Assembly: GCA_024682115.1 (NCBI GenBank) | Contig: JAIKZO010000058.1 | Span: forward strand, 61,869-125,868 | Length of the DNA: 64,000 nt | Source of the DNA: Lachnospiraceae bacterium | Lineage (GTDB): Bacteria; Bacillota; Clostridia; Lachnospirales; Lachnospiraceae | Direction of reading: 5' to 3' | Shown here: piece by piece, positions 19,061-28,830 of the stretch | Numbering within the stretch: the first letter of the stretch is position 1 | Layout of the letters: every line of letters starts with the position of its first letter | The notes under the pieces: generated by a model | Databases searched by the model: none | Told to the model about the DNA's origin: nothing | Seen by the model: only the letters and a program-made list of their open reading frames with translations | Position numbers and translations under genes: made by a program

Positions 19061-19095
19061 GATGGTCCTCTGGTACACAGATACGCATGAACATC
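19061..19095 (+). promoter_or_regulatory. Candidate structured rplS (L19) leader
   Basis: GATGGTC / GAACATC outer pairing with inner TCTG-GTACA-CAGA hairpin in the trmD-rplS intergenic region; resemblance to a known L19 leader class not verified. Confidence 0.35.
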
Positions 19096-19123
19096 TTAAG
19101 TTAATGGATAAAGGAGAAAGAAA

Positions 19124-19468
19124 ATGAGTGATATCATCAGAGAGATCGAAAACGAAGCATTAAAAGAAGTAAATGAGTTTAATGTCGGTGATACCGTTAA
19201 GGTTCACGGTAAGATCAAGGAAGGTAACCGCGAAAGGATCCAGATCTATGAAGGAACTGTTATAAAGATCCAGGGTACCGGAGCAAGAAAGACATTTACG
19301 GTAAGAAAGACATCAAACGGTGTCGGAGTTGAAAAGACATGGCCTATGTATTCACCCTTGGTAGAAAAGGTTGAAGTAGTCAGAAGAGGTAAGGTACGTC
19401 GTGCTAAGCTCTTCTACTTAAGAGATCGTGTCGGTAAGGCTGCAAAGGTTAAGGAAGTTGTTAAATAA
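19124..19468 (+). CDS. rplS: Ribosomal protein L19
   Basis: [90 protein letters not shown]. Confidence 0.97.
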   Translation: MSDIIREIENEALKEVNEFNVGDTVKVHGKIKEGNRERIQIYEGTVIKIQGTGARKTFTVRKTSNGVGVEKTWPMYSPLVEKVEVVRRGKVRRAKLFYLRDRVGKAAKVKEVVK

Positions 19469-19495
19469 TCCTTTACAGAACGGAAAATGATAAAG

Positions 19496-19524
19496 ATCGA
19501 GTGGGGCATCCCACTCGATTTTTT
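19496..19524 (+). terminator. Rho-independent terminator after rplS
   Basis: ATCGAGTGGG-GCAT-CCCACTCGAT-TTTTT. Confidence 0.92.
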
Positions 19525-19571
19525 GTTCTTTATATGCTAGAATAAATTGGTTTGAACATTCGGGAGATGAT

Positions 19572-20159
19572 ATGAGAAAAAGGTCCAGGGAACTTACATT
19601 CGCAGAAAATAAAAAGATCGTTTCGGCGGATATGATAAGAGAGATCCTTATTACGGTTTTTTACTGTTTTGTCGCAGTTTTGATCGCCGTGGTCCTTGTT
19701 ACGGCTTACGGGATGAGAACTTCCATAATCGGATCATCCATGAGCCCTGGACTTGTAAATAACCAGACCGTTCTGATCAACCGTTTTGCTTACAGACTCC
19801 TTCCGCCTAAAAGAGGGGATGTTGTGTGCTTTTATCCCAAAGGGAACGAGAGTTCGCATATATATGTTAAACGCGTAGTCGGGCTTCCCGGAGAAAGCAT
19901 TCAGATAATAGACGGATACATTTATATTGACGGCGTAAGATACAACGAAGATGATTCTTTTGATATCATCGAAGATCCCGGAGATGCCGGTTCGCTGTTC
20001 GTTCTGGGAAACGATGAATACTTTGTTCTCGGTGATAACAGAAATAATTCGGAAGATTCAAGAAACGGAAATATCGGAGCCGTTAAGAGGGATACTCTTT
20101 TGGGAAAAGCCTGGTTTAAGTTTTCCAGAGGAGAGTACATGGCCGGTTTTGTGAAATAG
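19572..20159 (+). CDS. lepB: Signal peptidase I (paralog 1)
   Basis: N-terminal TM; catalytic IIGSSMSPGL and [27 protein letters not shown]. Confidence 0.94.
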   Translation: MRKRSRELTFAENKKIVSADMIREILITVFYCFVAVLIAVVLVTAYGMRTSIIGSSMSPGLVNNQTVLINRFAYRLLPPKRGDVVCFYPKGNESSHIYVKRVVGLPGESIQIIDGYIYIDGVRYNEDDSFDIIEDPGDAGSLFVLGNDEYFVLGDNRNNSEDSRNGNIGAVKRDTLLGKAWFKFSRGEYMAGFVK

Positions 20160-20166
20160 GAGATTT

Positions 20167-21018
20167 ATGGCATATCAGTATTATCCGGGTCATATGACCA
20201 AGGCTTTAAGGAATATGGAAAATGACATAAAACTTATCGATCTGGTCATAGAAGTGCTGGATTCGAGAGCTCCGTTAAGCTCGAGGAATCCCAATATAGA
20301 TAATCTCGCTAAAGGTAAGTACAGACTCATAGTGCTGAACAAATCCGATCTTTCGGATCCCGCTGTCAACGCTCTTTGGAAAGAGTATTTTGAAAAGAAC
20401 GGATTCGGAGTCTTGGAGGTTAATTCCAAGGATTCCCGATCGCTTAAGAATTTTGACAGGACCATATGCGAGGTCTGCAGGGAAAAGCTTGAAAGAGACA
20501 AAAGACGCGGTATCAGACAAAGACCTATAAAGGCCATGATATGCGGGATACCAAATGTCGGTAAATCAACTTTCATAAATACCGTTTCCGGCAAGTCCGG
20601 AGCAAAGACCGGAAACAAACCCGGCGTCACCAGAGGGAATCAGTGGATATCACTGGGTTCTTCTGCGGAACTGCTTGATACTCCCGGTATTCTGTGGCCG
20701 AAATTCGAAGATGAATCGGTGGGAATGAAACTGGCACTGCTGGGATCGATAAATGATGATATCCTGGATCTTGAAGAACTGTCATATTCCGCTCTGGATT
20801 TCATGAAAAAAGAATATCCGGATCTCCTGAAAAAGAGGTTTTCGGATGATCTTGACACAGATATGTCTGACGATGAACTGCTCAGGGAAATGGCAGTGAT
20901 AAGAAATATAAAAGCAAAAGGAAACGAGCCTGACATAAGAAGGATGAGCCTTATCTTCATGGATGAGTTAAGGAGCGGGAAAATTGGCAGGTTTTCGCTG
21001 GAAAGGCCTTTGGTATAA
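20167..21018 (+). CDS. rbgA: Ribosome biogenesis GTPase RbgA (YlqF)
   Basis: YYPGHMTKALRNM...DLVIEVLDSRAPLSSRNP...NKSDL...GIPNVGKSTFIN (circularly permuted GTPase); upstream of rnhB. Confidence 0.95.
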   Translation: MAYQYYPGHMTKALRNMENDIKLIDLVIEVLDSRAPLSSRNPNIDNLAKGKYRLIVLNKSDLSDPAVNALWKEYFEKNGFGVLEVNSKDSRSLKNFDRTICEVCREKLERDKRRGIRQRPIKAMICGIPNVGKSTFINTVSGKSGAKTGNKPGVTRGNQWISLGSSAELLDTPGILWPKFEDESVGMKLALLGSINDDILDLEELSYSALDFMKKEYPDLLKKRFSDDLDTDMSDDELLREMAVIRNIKAKGNEPDIRRMSLIFMDELRSGKIGRFSLERPLV

Positions 21019-21557
21019 TGAACAAAAGAATAAAGGATCTTCTTTTAACAAGTATATATCTGTTATTGGTTTTGATCGGAGTTTTCCTTGTTGTCACTTA
21101 TGTAGGACAAAGAGTTGAAGTTATCGGTTCTTCGATGGAACCGACACTTACCGATAAGGATCATCTCCTGGTAGACAAACTTTCATACAGATTGCATGAT
21201 CCCGAGAGATTCGATATAGTTGTTTTCCCGTATAAATATGAGACGAACACATTTTATATTAAAAGAGTGATCGGGCTTCCGGGAGAAACGGTATATATCG
21301 ACGAAGAAGGAAATATCTATATAAACGGCGAGATCCTCGAGGAAGGTTACGGCAAAGAGACCATCAGAAATCCCGGACTTGCATATGAACCGATAAAACT
21401 CGGGCTGAACGAATATTTTGTACTGGGTGACAACAGAAACAATTCGATGGATTCAAGAGATCCCAATGTCGGTAATCTTAAAAGGAACGTTATCATCGGT
21501 AAAGCATTCATAAGAGTGTTCCCTTTCCCCAAAATGGGAGTGATAAAACATCAGTGA
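21018..21557 (+). CDS. lepB: Signal peptidase I (paralog 2)
   Basis: [39 protein letters not shown] overlaps the rbgA stop. Confidence 0.94.
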   Translation: MNKRIKDLLLTSIYLLLVLIGVFLVVTYVGQRVEVIGSSMEPTLTDKDHLLVDKLSYRLHDPERFDIVVFPYKYETNTFYIKRVIGLPGETVYIDEEGNIYINGEILEEGYGKETIRNPGLAYEPIKLGLNEYFVLGDNRNNSMDSRDPNVGNLKRNVIIGKAFIRVFPFPKMGVIKHQ

Positions 21558-21558
21558 T

Positions 21559-22320
21559 ATGGATAATGTGAGTATTTCTTTTATAAAAACAGAATTTAAG
21601 GCAGCTTCGTTCGATGAACTGCCTTATTTGATATCAAAGTATTCTTCGGATGACAGGAAACAGGTCGTTGAACTTGTTTCCAGAGCGGTCAAAAAACTGG
21701 ATGCGCTGGAAAAAGAAAAAGCCAGGATCGAGAAGATGAAGGAGTATGAGAAAAAGTATTCCGGGATGGGCTATATCTGCGGTATAGATGAAGTCGGAAG
21801 GGGCCCTCTTGCAGGTCCGGTGGTCGCCGGAGCCGTAATATTGCCCGAAGATTGTGACATCTTGTATATTAACGATTCCAAGCAATTATCCGAAAAAAAG
21901 AGAGAAGAGTTATATGATATCATCATGGATAAAGCTGTCGGGGTCGGGATCGGATACAATTCTCCTCAAAGGATCGACGAGATCAATATCCTTAATGCTA
22001 CTTATGAAGCCATGGCTCAGGCTGTCTCAAAGCTTCCCGTCAGACCGGATATCCTGCTGAATGATGCAGTGACAATACCCGGTGTTGATATCGAACAGGT
22101 TCCGATCATCAAGGGTGATGCCAAGAGCATTTCGATAGCGGCGGCGAGCATCGTTGCCAAAGTGACGAGAGACCGACTGATGGTGGAATACGACAGTGTA
22201 TATCCTCAATACGCTTTTGCTTCAAATAAAGGGTACGGCAGTGCGATCCATATCGAAGCACTGAAGAAATACGGACCCACGCCTATTCACAGAAGAAGCT
22301 TTATCGGGAATTTTATATGA
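21559..22320 (+). CDS. rnhB: Ribonuclease HII
   Basis: [24 protein letters not shown]...[12 protein letters not shown]...[21 protein letters not shown]. Confidence 0.96.
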   Translation: MDNVSISFIKTEFKAASFDELPYLISKYSSDDRKQVVELVSRAVKKLDALEKEKARIEKMKEYEKKYSGMGYICGIDEVGRGPLAGPVVAGAVILPEDCDILYINDSKQLSEKKREELYDIIMDKAVGVGIGYNSPQRIDEINILNATYEAMAQAVSKLPVRPDILLNDAVTIPGVDIEQVPIIKGDAKSISIAAASIVAKVTRDRLMVEYDSVYPQYAFASNKGYGSAIHIEALKKYGPTPIHRRSFIGNFI

Positions 22321-24035
22321 ATATCGGTGAAATATTCAATCAGGTAAATAACGCGATCAACAATATGAGCGGTAATTCCGGAGAAGGGATGCAGACTCCC
22401 GGGGAACTGTCGCTCTCTCTTCAACGCGGTCTGGATATTCTTGATTCGCTCCCGGTAGGAAGCAACATTTCCGGGACCGTTGTCGGATTCAACGAAGGAA
22501 ATCTTCTTTTACAGCTCTCGGAAGGAAATATGATAGAGGCAAGACTGGAAGGTCTTCTTGACCCTGCGATAGGTTCAAGGATCAGTCTGATGATAAAGGG
22601 CAATGCTGACGGCAATATTACCCTTTCTCCTTTATTTGCAAATACGGACCACAGTTCGACCGTTTCAAATGCCTTATCGGCGGCCGGAATACCCGATACG
22701 CCTCAAATGCATTATATGGTCAGGTCGATGATGGAAGAAGGCCTTCCGATCGACAGGAATTCTCTTGCGGATATGGTCCGCAATGTCAATGAGTTTCCGC
22801 TTAATGATCCCAAGGACATAGCCTTGCTCCAAAGACTTAACATACCGATCAACGAGGAAATGCTTACCCAGCTTGAACACTACAGGAATTACGAGCATAC
22901 TATCGGCAATTCTCTTTCTGATCTTTCCGATTCTTTTTTGGAAAGTTCCGTTCAGATGCTTGCCTCGGAAGATCCTAAAGAAGCGATCGAATTCATTAAG
23001 AATACTCTTGATATACTTCTTCCCGATAATGAGGGACAGACACTTCGGGAAGAAACGGAGGTAAGACCTGATACTGAAGCTGTTCGTGAAGAAGCTCCTG
23101 CGGAAGTATCATCAAAAGAAGTGCTTCCCGAGGATATAAAAGATCCCCTTAAAGAAGTTCTTCCTGAAAATGTTTCCGATAAGAACGGTCTTCCGAAGAT
23201 CGAAAACGAAGACGGTACTGCGCCTGCAAGGAATGAAGCAATTCACGCCAAAGAAGAGGGTACGGCTGTCCCGGAAAATAAGACGATAACTCCCGAACGT
23301 GCCGCCAATGATCCTGTGAGGCTCCTTTACGATAAACTGAACGAACTGACCGGCAAAGAAAAGATTCAGCCGGATGATAAAGCTTATAAGGAGATAACGG
23401 ATATTTTAAAAAATGAGGATTTTGCAAAAAATCTCAAGGAACAGGTTTCCAGACAATGGATGTTGAAACCCGAAGATGTTGCAAGGGAGGGGAGTGTCAG
23501 GGAACTTTATGACCGCCTTAATGCTCAGATAAAGAGCCTTACGGACAGCCTGAGTGCCGAAAACAGACCCAATACTTCTATCTCACAGACTGCGAATAAT
23601 ATTTCCGGGAACATCAATTTCATGAATGAACTCAATCAGACGTTCAATTATGTTCAGATACCGCTGAAGCTTGAGGGACGTGATAAGACCGGTGAACTTT
23701 TTGTTTACACGAATAAAAGATCCTTATCTTCCAAAGACGGTAATGTTTCCGCTCTTTTACACCTGGATATGGATTACCTCGGACCTGTAGATGTCCATGT
23801 TGTTTTGAACGAATCAAATAATGTCAAAACTAAATTCATGCTCAAAGATGATGCCGCTCTCGACCTTATAGCCCAGAACATAGAAGTCCTGAACGCCAGG
23901 CTTAATAAACGCGGTTACAGCATGAACGCGGAATTTGTTAACAACGTTGATGATAAGACCATGTTTGAGAATATGATAGGTGATGAACACCCTGTTCCCA
24001 TCATGTCGGACAGTTCATTTGATGCGAGGGCCTGA
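22317..24035 (+). CDS. FliK/hook-length-control-like protein (YlqG-position homolog); low-complexity acidic middle, FliK C-terminal-like domain
   Basis: C-terminal ~100 aa ([29 protein letters not shown]...[57 protein letters not shown]) has a FliK C-terminal pattern; sits between rnhB and an FlhB-CC-like gene as ylqG does in B. subtilis. Confidence 0.7.
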   Translation: MNIGEIFNQVNNAINNMSGNSGEGMQTPGELSLSLQRGLDILDSLPVGSNISGTVVGFNEGNLLLQLSEGNMIEARLEGLLDPAIGSRISLMIKGNADGNITLSPLFANTDHSSTVSNALSAAGIPDTPQMHYMVRSMMEEGLPIDRNSLADMVRNVNEFPLNDPKDIALLQRLNIPINEEMLTQLEHYRNYEHTIGNSLSDLSDSFLESSVQMLASEDPKEAIEFIKNTLDILLPDNEGQTLREETEVRPDTEAVREEAPAEVSSKEVLPEDIKDPLKEVLPENVSDKNGLPKIENEDGTAPARNEAIHAKEEGTAVPENKTITPERAANDPVRLLYDKLNELTGKEKIQPDDKAYKEITDILKNEDFAKNLKEQVSRQWMLKPEDVAREGSVRELYDRLNAQIKSLTDSLSAENRPNTSISQTANNISGNINFMNELNQTFNYVQIPLKLEGRDKTGELFVYTNKRSLSSKDGNVSALLHLDMDYLGPVDVHVVLNESNNVKTKFMLKDDAALDLIAQNIEVLNARLNKRGYSMNAEFVNNVDDKTMFENMIGDEHPVPIMSDSSFDARA

Positions 24036-24340
24036 TGTTAAAGGACGATAAGAAAAAGATCAAAACAGCGGTAGCGCTCTCATATGATCCTGAAGAAGAT
24101 GCCCCTAAAGTCATAGCATCCGGCAAGGGGGCTCTTGCCGAGCGTATCATTGAAAAGGCAAAGGAAGCCAATGTTGCCGTACATCAGGATGATAAACTTG
24201 CCGATACGCTTTCGAAGCTGGAGATCGGAGAGATGATCCCGCCTGAATTGTATGAAGTGGTGGCCGAGATCCTTATTTTTGTTGATGCAATGGATAAGGT
24301 AAAAGCAAAGATCGATAAAGCAAAAGGTAACAGTCATTGA
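24035..24340 (+). CDS. FlhB C-terminal cytoplasmic domain-like protein (YlqH/FlhX-type)
   Basis: KTAVALSYDPEEDAPKVIASGKGALAERIIEKAKEANVAVHQDDKLADTLSKLEIGEMIPPELYEVVAEILIFV resembles the FlhB/YscU C-terminal domain downstream of NPTH. Confidence 0.88.
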   Translation: MLKDDKKKIKTAVALSYDPEEDAPKVIASGKGALAERIIEKAKEANVAVHQDDKLADTLSKLEIGEMIPPELYEVVAEILIFVDAMDKVKAKIDKAKGNSH

Positions 24341-24690
24341 ACAAAAGAAAGACCGGATCAGATATGGAACTGAGGATATGCGATCATCTTGAGAAGAACG
24401 GATACGCTGTCCTTGAAAGAAATTTTACCGGAAAATTCGGAGAGATAGACATCATAGCTACCGACGGTAAATACATCTGTTTTGTCGAAGTCAAATACAG
24501 AAAAGACCTCAGAACCGGATTTCCCGAAGAAGCCGTCGGGATCAGAAAGATCAGGAGAATATGTAAAACCGCGGCATATTATCTGTCGACACACAGACAA
24601 TATGCAAGCCTTCAGATGCGCTTTGATGTGGCTTCGATCCTGGGCGATAAGCTCTCTTATTATGAAAACGCCTTTGACTATATCATCTGA
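24337..24690 (+). CDS. yraN: YraN / UPF0102 endonuclease-like protein
   Basis: TTG start; NKRKTGSDMELRICDHLEKNGYAVLERNFTGKFGEIDIIATDGKYICFVEVKYRK (GEIDxxA...FVEVKxR). Confidence 0.92.
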   Translation: MNKRKTGSDMELRICDHLEKNGYAVLERNFTGKFGEIDIIATDGKYICFVEVKYRKDLRTGFPEEAVGIRKIRRICKTAAYYLSTHRQYASLQMRFDVASILGDKLSYYENAFDYII

Positions 24691-24823
24691 TCTTTCGGAT
24701 AATTAAGAATATCTTAAGGAATTTCATTATGGGAATTAAACTTTTGAACTTATCATATGTTATAGGTCTCAAAGGGCCTGAACATATGAGTTTTTATATA
24801 TCCCGGCATATATCGGAGGAACG

Positions 24824-25888
24824 ATGAAACTTTACGACGAAGACAAAGACGAAAAACTTGAAAATGATTTTTTTGAAGGTGAGACAAAAAAAGGCTTTGC
24901 CATAAGAATGCTCATAGTATTAGGCATATTTCTGGCGGGCATTATTGTCATCTTTATCATTTTGAGCTTAAGGAAACCCGAAGAGAACAAAGTTTCCGAT
25001 ATCCAGAGCAATATAATAGATTATGCAAAAGAAGAGTCGGATCTTTCGACTCCGCTTCCTACGGAAGAGCCTTCGGAAACACCGGCATCCGAAGCCACAC
25101 CTTATCCGACGCCGGATGAACTGATCAGTGATCAGCCGCAGGAAGTTGAATATGAAGATAAGGATGACAACGGTTTTGGCGTTCACGGGATTCCCATGGA
25201 TACCGGTAAAAAAGATTATCGCCAGGTAAAATTCGATACTAAGCATAATCTGAAGGAAATGGAAGATTATTTTGACAAGAACAACAATGAAGCAATTCGT
25301 GATCTTGCTTATCTTGACAGATTCATTGCGATGTCTTATTCGCTTAATTTTTCCGATGAAGACTGCTATTATTACGGGGATGTGAACGAAGACGGAAAGC
25401 CGGACGGCAAGGGTATTGCGGTATATTCCGACAACAGATATTATTGCGGCGAATGGAAAAACGGGAAAAGAAACGGCACCGGTAAATGGGTGCATTTCCA
25501 TATCCATGAAAACGATAATATCAAAGACAAGGTCATTTATCATGAATTCAAGGGTGAATTTAAGAATGATCTTCCTAACGGAGAAGGACAGGATCATTAC
25601 GAATACAATCTTGAACTCCTAAGCAAGAATAAAAACTATATCACCAACTATATCTGCTCATATAATGACGGGCTGATAGATAAAGAAGTTTACTGCACTT
25701 CGACCGACAGTGAGGGGAATTACATAGACTGGCAGGGAGAGGCCTCAAAGGGTTCCTTTATCTACATTTCGGAGAGCAGGGACAATCTTAACAGAGGCCC
25801 GGTCATGACAGACAGAGAGAATCCTGACAGTTATATGTGGATATCTGATCAGGATAACCGGAATATAGGTGTCATTTCGTACGAATAG
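24824..25888 (+). CDS. Single-pass membrane protein with MORN-like repeats
   Basis: TM RMLIVLGIFLAGIIVIFIILSL, Pro/Glu/Thr-rich linker, then YYYGDVNEDGKPDGKGIAVYSDNRYYCGEWKNGKRNGTGKWV...FKGEFKNDLPNGEGQDHYE. Confidence 0.75.
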   Translation: MKLYDEDKDEKLENDFFEGETKKGFAIRMLIVLGIFLAGIIVIFIILSLRKPEENKVSDIQSNIIDYAKEESDLSTPLPTEEPSETPASEATPYPTPDELISDQPQEVEYEDKDDNGFGVHGIPMDTGKKDYRQVKFDTKHNLKEMEDYFDKNNNEAIRDLAYLDRFIAMSYSLNFSDEDCYYYGDVNEDGKPDGKGIAVYSDNRYYCGEWKNGKRNGTGKWVHFHIHENDNIKDKVIYHEFKGEFKNDLPNGEGQDHYEYNLELLSKNKNYITNYICSYNDGLIDKEVYCTSTDSEGNYIDWQGEASKGSFIYISESRDNLNRGPVMTDRENPDSYMWISDQDNRNIGVISYE

Positions 25889-25968
25889 CCGAAAAAACAG
25901 TAGAATAATCGCCTTTTCAATGCTAAAATATGTAATAGTGTATTTTGCTTTGTTGGGAGGTATTTTTA

Positions 25969-26616
25969 ATGGCATGGTGTCCGAAATGCAAGTATGAATA
26001 CAGAGAGGGTATCACAGTTTGCCCCGATTGCGATTGCGAACTGGTTGATGACCTCTCTTTAGTTTGTGAAGAACCTTCATTTGACCCTTCCATGCTCTTT
26101 AATCTTCAATATGATGAGGATGAAAGACCCGAAAAGCCTGAAAAGGTTGAATTATATGTAAACAACCAGGAAAGAGCGGATGAAAACAAGAGCAGTGCTT
26201 GGACCCTTCTGCTCGTAGGCGTCGCCGGACTGGCAACCGACATATGCTATTTTCTCGGAATAATCCCAAATCATATGTCCGATTCGGGGAAATATATGGT
26301 ATGCGGAGTGATGGGAGTGATGTTCCTGTTGTTCCTGATAATGGGATTCGTGTCGCTGAGAAACTCCCGCCTTTTTATGAAAAAAGCATATTCCGAGAAT
26401 AACCTTACCGAAACCATCAAAAACTGGCTCACCGAGAATGTGAAAAAGGACGAAATCGATGAAAAACTCGGTTTTACCGATGAGGCGGAAGAATTGAGAT
26501 ATTTCGGAAGGATATCGGAGATGAAGGATATGATAAATGATCAGTATATGAATCTGGAGGGTTCTTATATAGACAGGATCATAGAAGAGATTTATCCGGA
26601 GATATTTGAAGCGTGA
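25969..26616 (+). CDS. Zinc-ribbon membrane protein of unknown function
   Basis: MAWCPKCKYEYREGITVCPDCDCELVDD (CxxC-CxxC), two TM segments, acidic C-terminus. ATG 25969 preceded by GGGAGG. Confidence 0.7.
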   Translation: MAWCPKCKYEYREGITVCPDCDCELVDDLSLVCEEPSFDPSMLFNLQYDEDERPEKPEKVELYVNNQERADENKSSAWTLLLVGVAGLATDICYFLGIIPNHMSDSGKYMVCGVMGVMFLLFLIMGFVSLRNSRLFMKKAYSENNLTETIKNWLTENVKKDEIDEKLGFTDEAEELRYFGRISEMKDMINDQYMNLEGSYIDRIIEEIYPEIFEA

Positions 26617-27650
26617 GTGTTGCACTGAAACAAACAGAAAAGAATTATTCTCTTTCGGAACTTAACAGTGATGACATAAAAAATGTATTCGGCCAGTTTG
26701 ATTGTCATATAAAAAAGATAGAAAAAACACTTAATGTCGGGATCGTGGACAGGGACGGATGCCTGAAGATCTCAGGCGAAGAGGATGATATCGACAATGC
26801 CATAAAGATCATAGATGATATGGTCAAACTGTCGGAAAGAGGAAATATCATAGACGAACAAAAGATAGATTACGCAATTTCATTATACGAAGAACAGGAT
26901 GACGGTTCGATCCTTGATGTGGATGAACAGGTTATCTGCCATACCGTTTCCGGAAGGTCGGTAAAGCCCAAGACCATAGGACAGATGAAATATGTCGAAG
27001 CGATAAAGAAAAACATGATCGTCTTCGGTATCGGTCCTGCGGGAACGGGAAAAACTTATCTTGCTATGGCTATGGCCATAACCGCGTTTAAAGCGGGTGA
27101 AGTGGAAAGGATCATTCTGACGAGACCTGCAATAGAAGCCGGAGAAAAACTCGGCTTCCTGCCGGGAGATCTTCAGTCAAAAGTCGATCCCTATCTGAGG
27201 CCCCTCTATGATGCGCTTTATCAGATCATGGGTGCCGAGTCTTTTTTACGAAATATGGAAAAGGGGCTTATCGAAGTGGCTCCGCTTGCTTATATGCGCG
27301 GACGGACGCTTGATAATGCCTATATCATACTGGATGAAGCTCAAAATACCACACAGGCTCAGATGAAGATGTTCCTTACCAGGATCGGTTTCGGTTCCAA
27401 GGTGATCGTTACGGGCGATTCAACGCAAAAGGATCTTCCGAAAGACGTGCCGTCGGGTCTTGATGTGGCTCAGAAGGTTTTAAGCAAAGTCGAAGGAATA
27501 GCATTTATAAACCTTACATCCAAGGATGTTGTCAGACATCCGCTCGTCCAGAAGATCGTCAAGGCTTATGAAAATTATGAATCAAGCCACGTGAATAAAC
27601 ACAGACAGGAATATTCACAGAATGGAAGAAAGAGAAAGAAGCAGGACTAA
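26613..27650 (+). CDS. PhoH-like ATPase (PhoH/YbeZ)
   Basis: GPAGTGKTYLAMAMA...LTRPAIEAGEKLGFLPGDLQSKVDPYLRPLYDAL...AYIILDEAQNTTQAQMKMFLTRIG. Confidence 0.95.
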   Translation: MSVALKQTEKNYSLSELNSDDIKNVFGQFDCHIKKIEKTLNVGIVDRDGCLKISGEEDDIDNAIKIIDDMVKLSERGNIIDEQKIDYAISLYEEQDDGSILDVDEQVICHTVSGRSVKPKTIGQMKYVEAIKKNMIVFGIGPAGTGKTYLAMAMAITAFKAGEVERIILTRPAIEAGEKLGFLPGDLQSKVDPYLRPLYDALYQIMGAESFLRNMEKGLIEVAPLAYMRGRTLDNAYIILDEAQNTTQAQMKMFLTRIGFGSKVIVTGDSTQKDLPKDVPSGLDVAQKVLSKVEGIAFINLTSKDVVRHPLVQKIVKAYENYESSHVNKHRQEYSQNGRKRKKQD

Positions 27651-28821
27651 TTCATTATATATAATACTTACCGCCGTCGCAGGGATCGTACTGACGGCTG
27701 CAAGTGCTTTTTTATATGGATTTTCGGTTGATAATGTCGCGGGGATCGCTATCGCCTACGGCATAATGCTCATAGCCGTTCTTTTTGTGGTGGAAAGACA
27801 GAGGCTGTACGACAGGCTGATATTTGATAATTCGGAACATATCTGGCGCTTTTATCTTGTATATGCCATAGGCTTTCTTGCAAGTGTTTTCTTTCCGCTC
27901 ATATCCGAAAACGGCAGACCCTTTCTTGTCATATTTGTCGCGCTCGTTATGGTGTCCGATGAGATAGTTGCCATTTGTGCAGGATCTTCATTACTTGTTC
28001 TCTGCGAACTTCTTTGCCGTGAGCATTCCATAAACAGTCTCATCGGCTATTTTGTCCCTTCGCTCATAGCTGTCATGTTTTTTTCTGTCGTGACGGAAGA
28101 ATTCAGGATATTCGTTCCTCTTGCCGTCAGTATATTCGCCCAGTTCGTTTCACTTTGCGTTATAAGCGTATTGTTTTCAAACCGCACTTTCGGGATAGAC
28201 CTTTTTCTGATACCGTTTGCGAATATCTTTATATGTGTGATCCTTATCCTTGTCGTATTAAAGGTCCTCAGCTTTTCCTATGTATACAAAAAGGATGACA
28301 GGTATATGGATATCCTGGATCCCGAGTTTGAACTCCTTTCGGAACTCAAGAACCGTTCGAAGGATGATTACGATCATTCCATTTATACGTCAGTTCTCTG
28401 TTCGAAACTGGCTTTAAAGATGGGGCTTGATGAGAAAACGACAAAAGCACTCGGCCTGTATCACAGGATAGGTCTTCTTAGAGGCGACAATAACTGGGAA
28501 AATGCTTACGGACTTATGACCGAGCATAATATACCGGAGGAGGTCATCGATCTGCTTGCTGAATACTTCAACAAAGATGGGGGAGTCAGATCGAGACAGA
28601 CAGCCGTACTTGTGATCGCGGAAACCGTTGTTTCTTCGGTAGGCTATCTTTTTTCCAAGGATAAAGAAGTAAATATAAACTATGAAAAACTGATAAATAC
28701 GATCTTTGATAAAAAACTTGAAAGTGGAATGTTCGCTGACTCGGATCTTAGTTTCTCCGATATTAACATCATGAAAAAGACTCTTTGCGAAGAAAAACTA
28801 TTTTATGATTTTTTGAGATAG
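27622..28821 (+). CDS. Integral membrane protein with degenerate HD-like domain (possible PgpH/YqfF relative)
   Basis: Multiple TM segments then DDYDHSIYTSVLCSKLALKMGLDEKTTKALGLYHRIGLL; overlaps the phoH 3' end, the usual yqfF position; HD is HR. Confidence 0.7.
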   Translation: MEERERSRTNSLYIILTAVAGIVLTAASAFLYGFSVDNVAGIAIAYGIMLIAVLFVVERQRLYDRLIFDNSEHIWRFYLVYAIGFLASVFFPLISENGRPFLVIFVALVMVSDEIVAICAGSSLLVLCELLCREHSINSLIGYFVPSLIAVMFFSVVTEEFRIFVPLAVSIFAQFVSLCVISVLFSNRTFGIDLFLIPFANIFICVILILVVLKVLSFSYVYKKDDRYMDILDPEFELLSELKNRSKDDYDHSIYTSVLCSKLALKMGLDEKTTKALGLYHRIGLLRGDNNWENAYGLMTEHNIPEEVIDLLAEYFNKDGGVRSRQTAVLVIAETVVSSVGYLFSKDKEVNINYEKLINTIFDKKLESGMFADSDLSFSDINIMKKTLCEEKLFYDFLR

Positions 28822-28830
28822 ACGGTAAAA

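Noticed and set aside
23041-23340. Possible repeat array in the 22317-24035 gene ([36 protein letters not shown])
   Set aside because: Only a short imperfect KEVLPE-like repetition in a low-complexity acidic linker; not a real repeat array.
24968-25597. 209-aa hydrophobic minus-strand ORF
   Set aside because: Antisense of the MORN-repeat gene; hydrophobic because the sense strand is Asp/Glu/Lys-rich.
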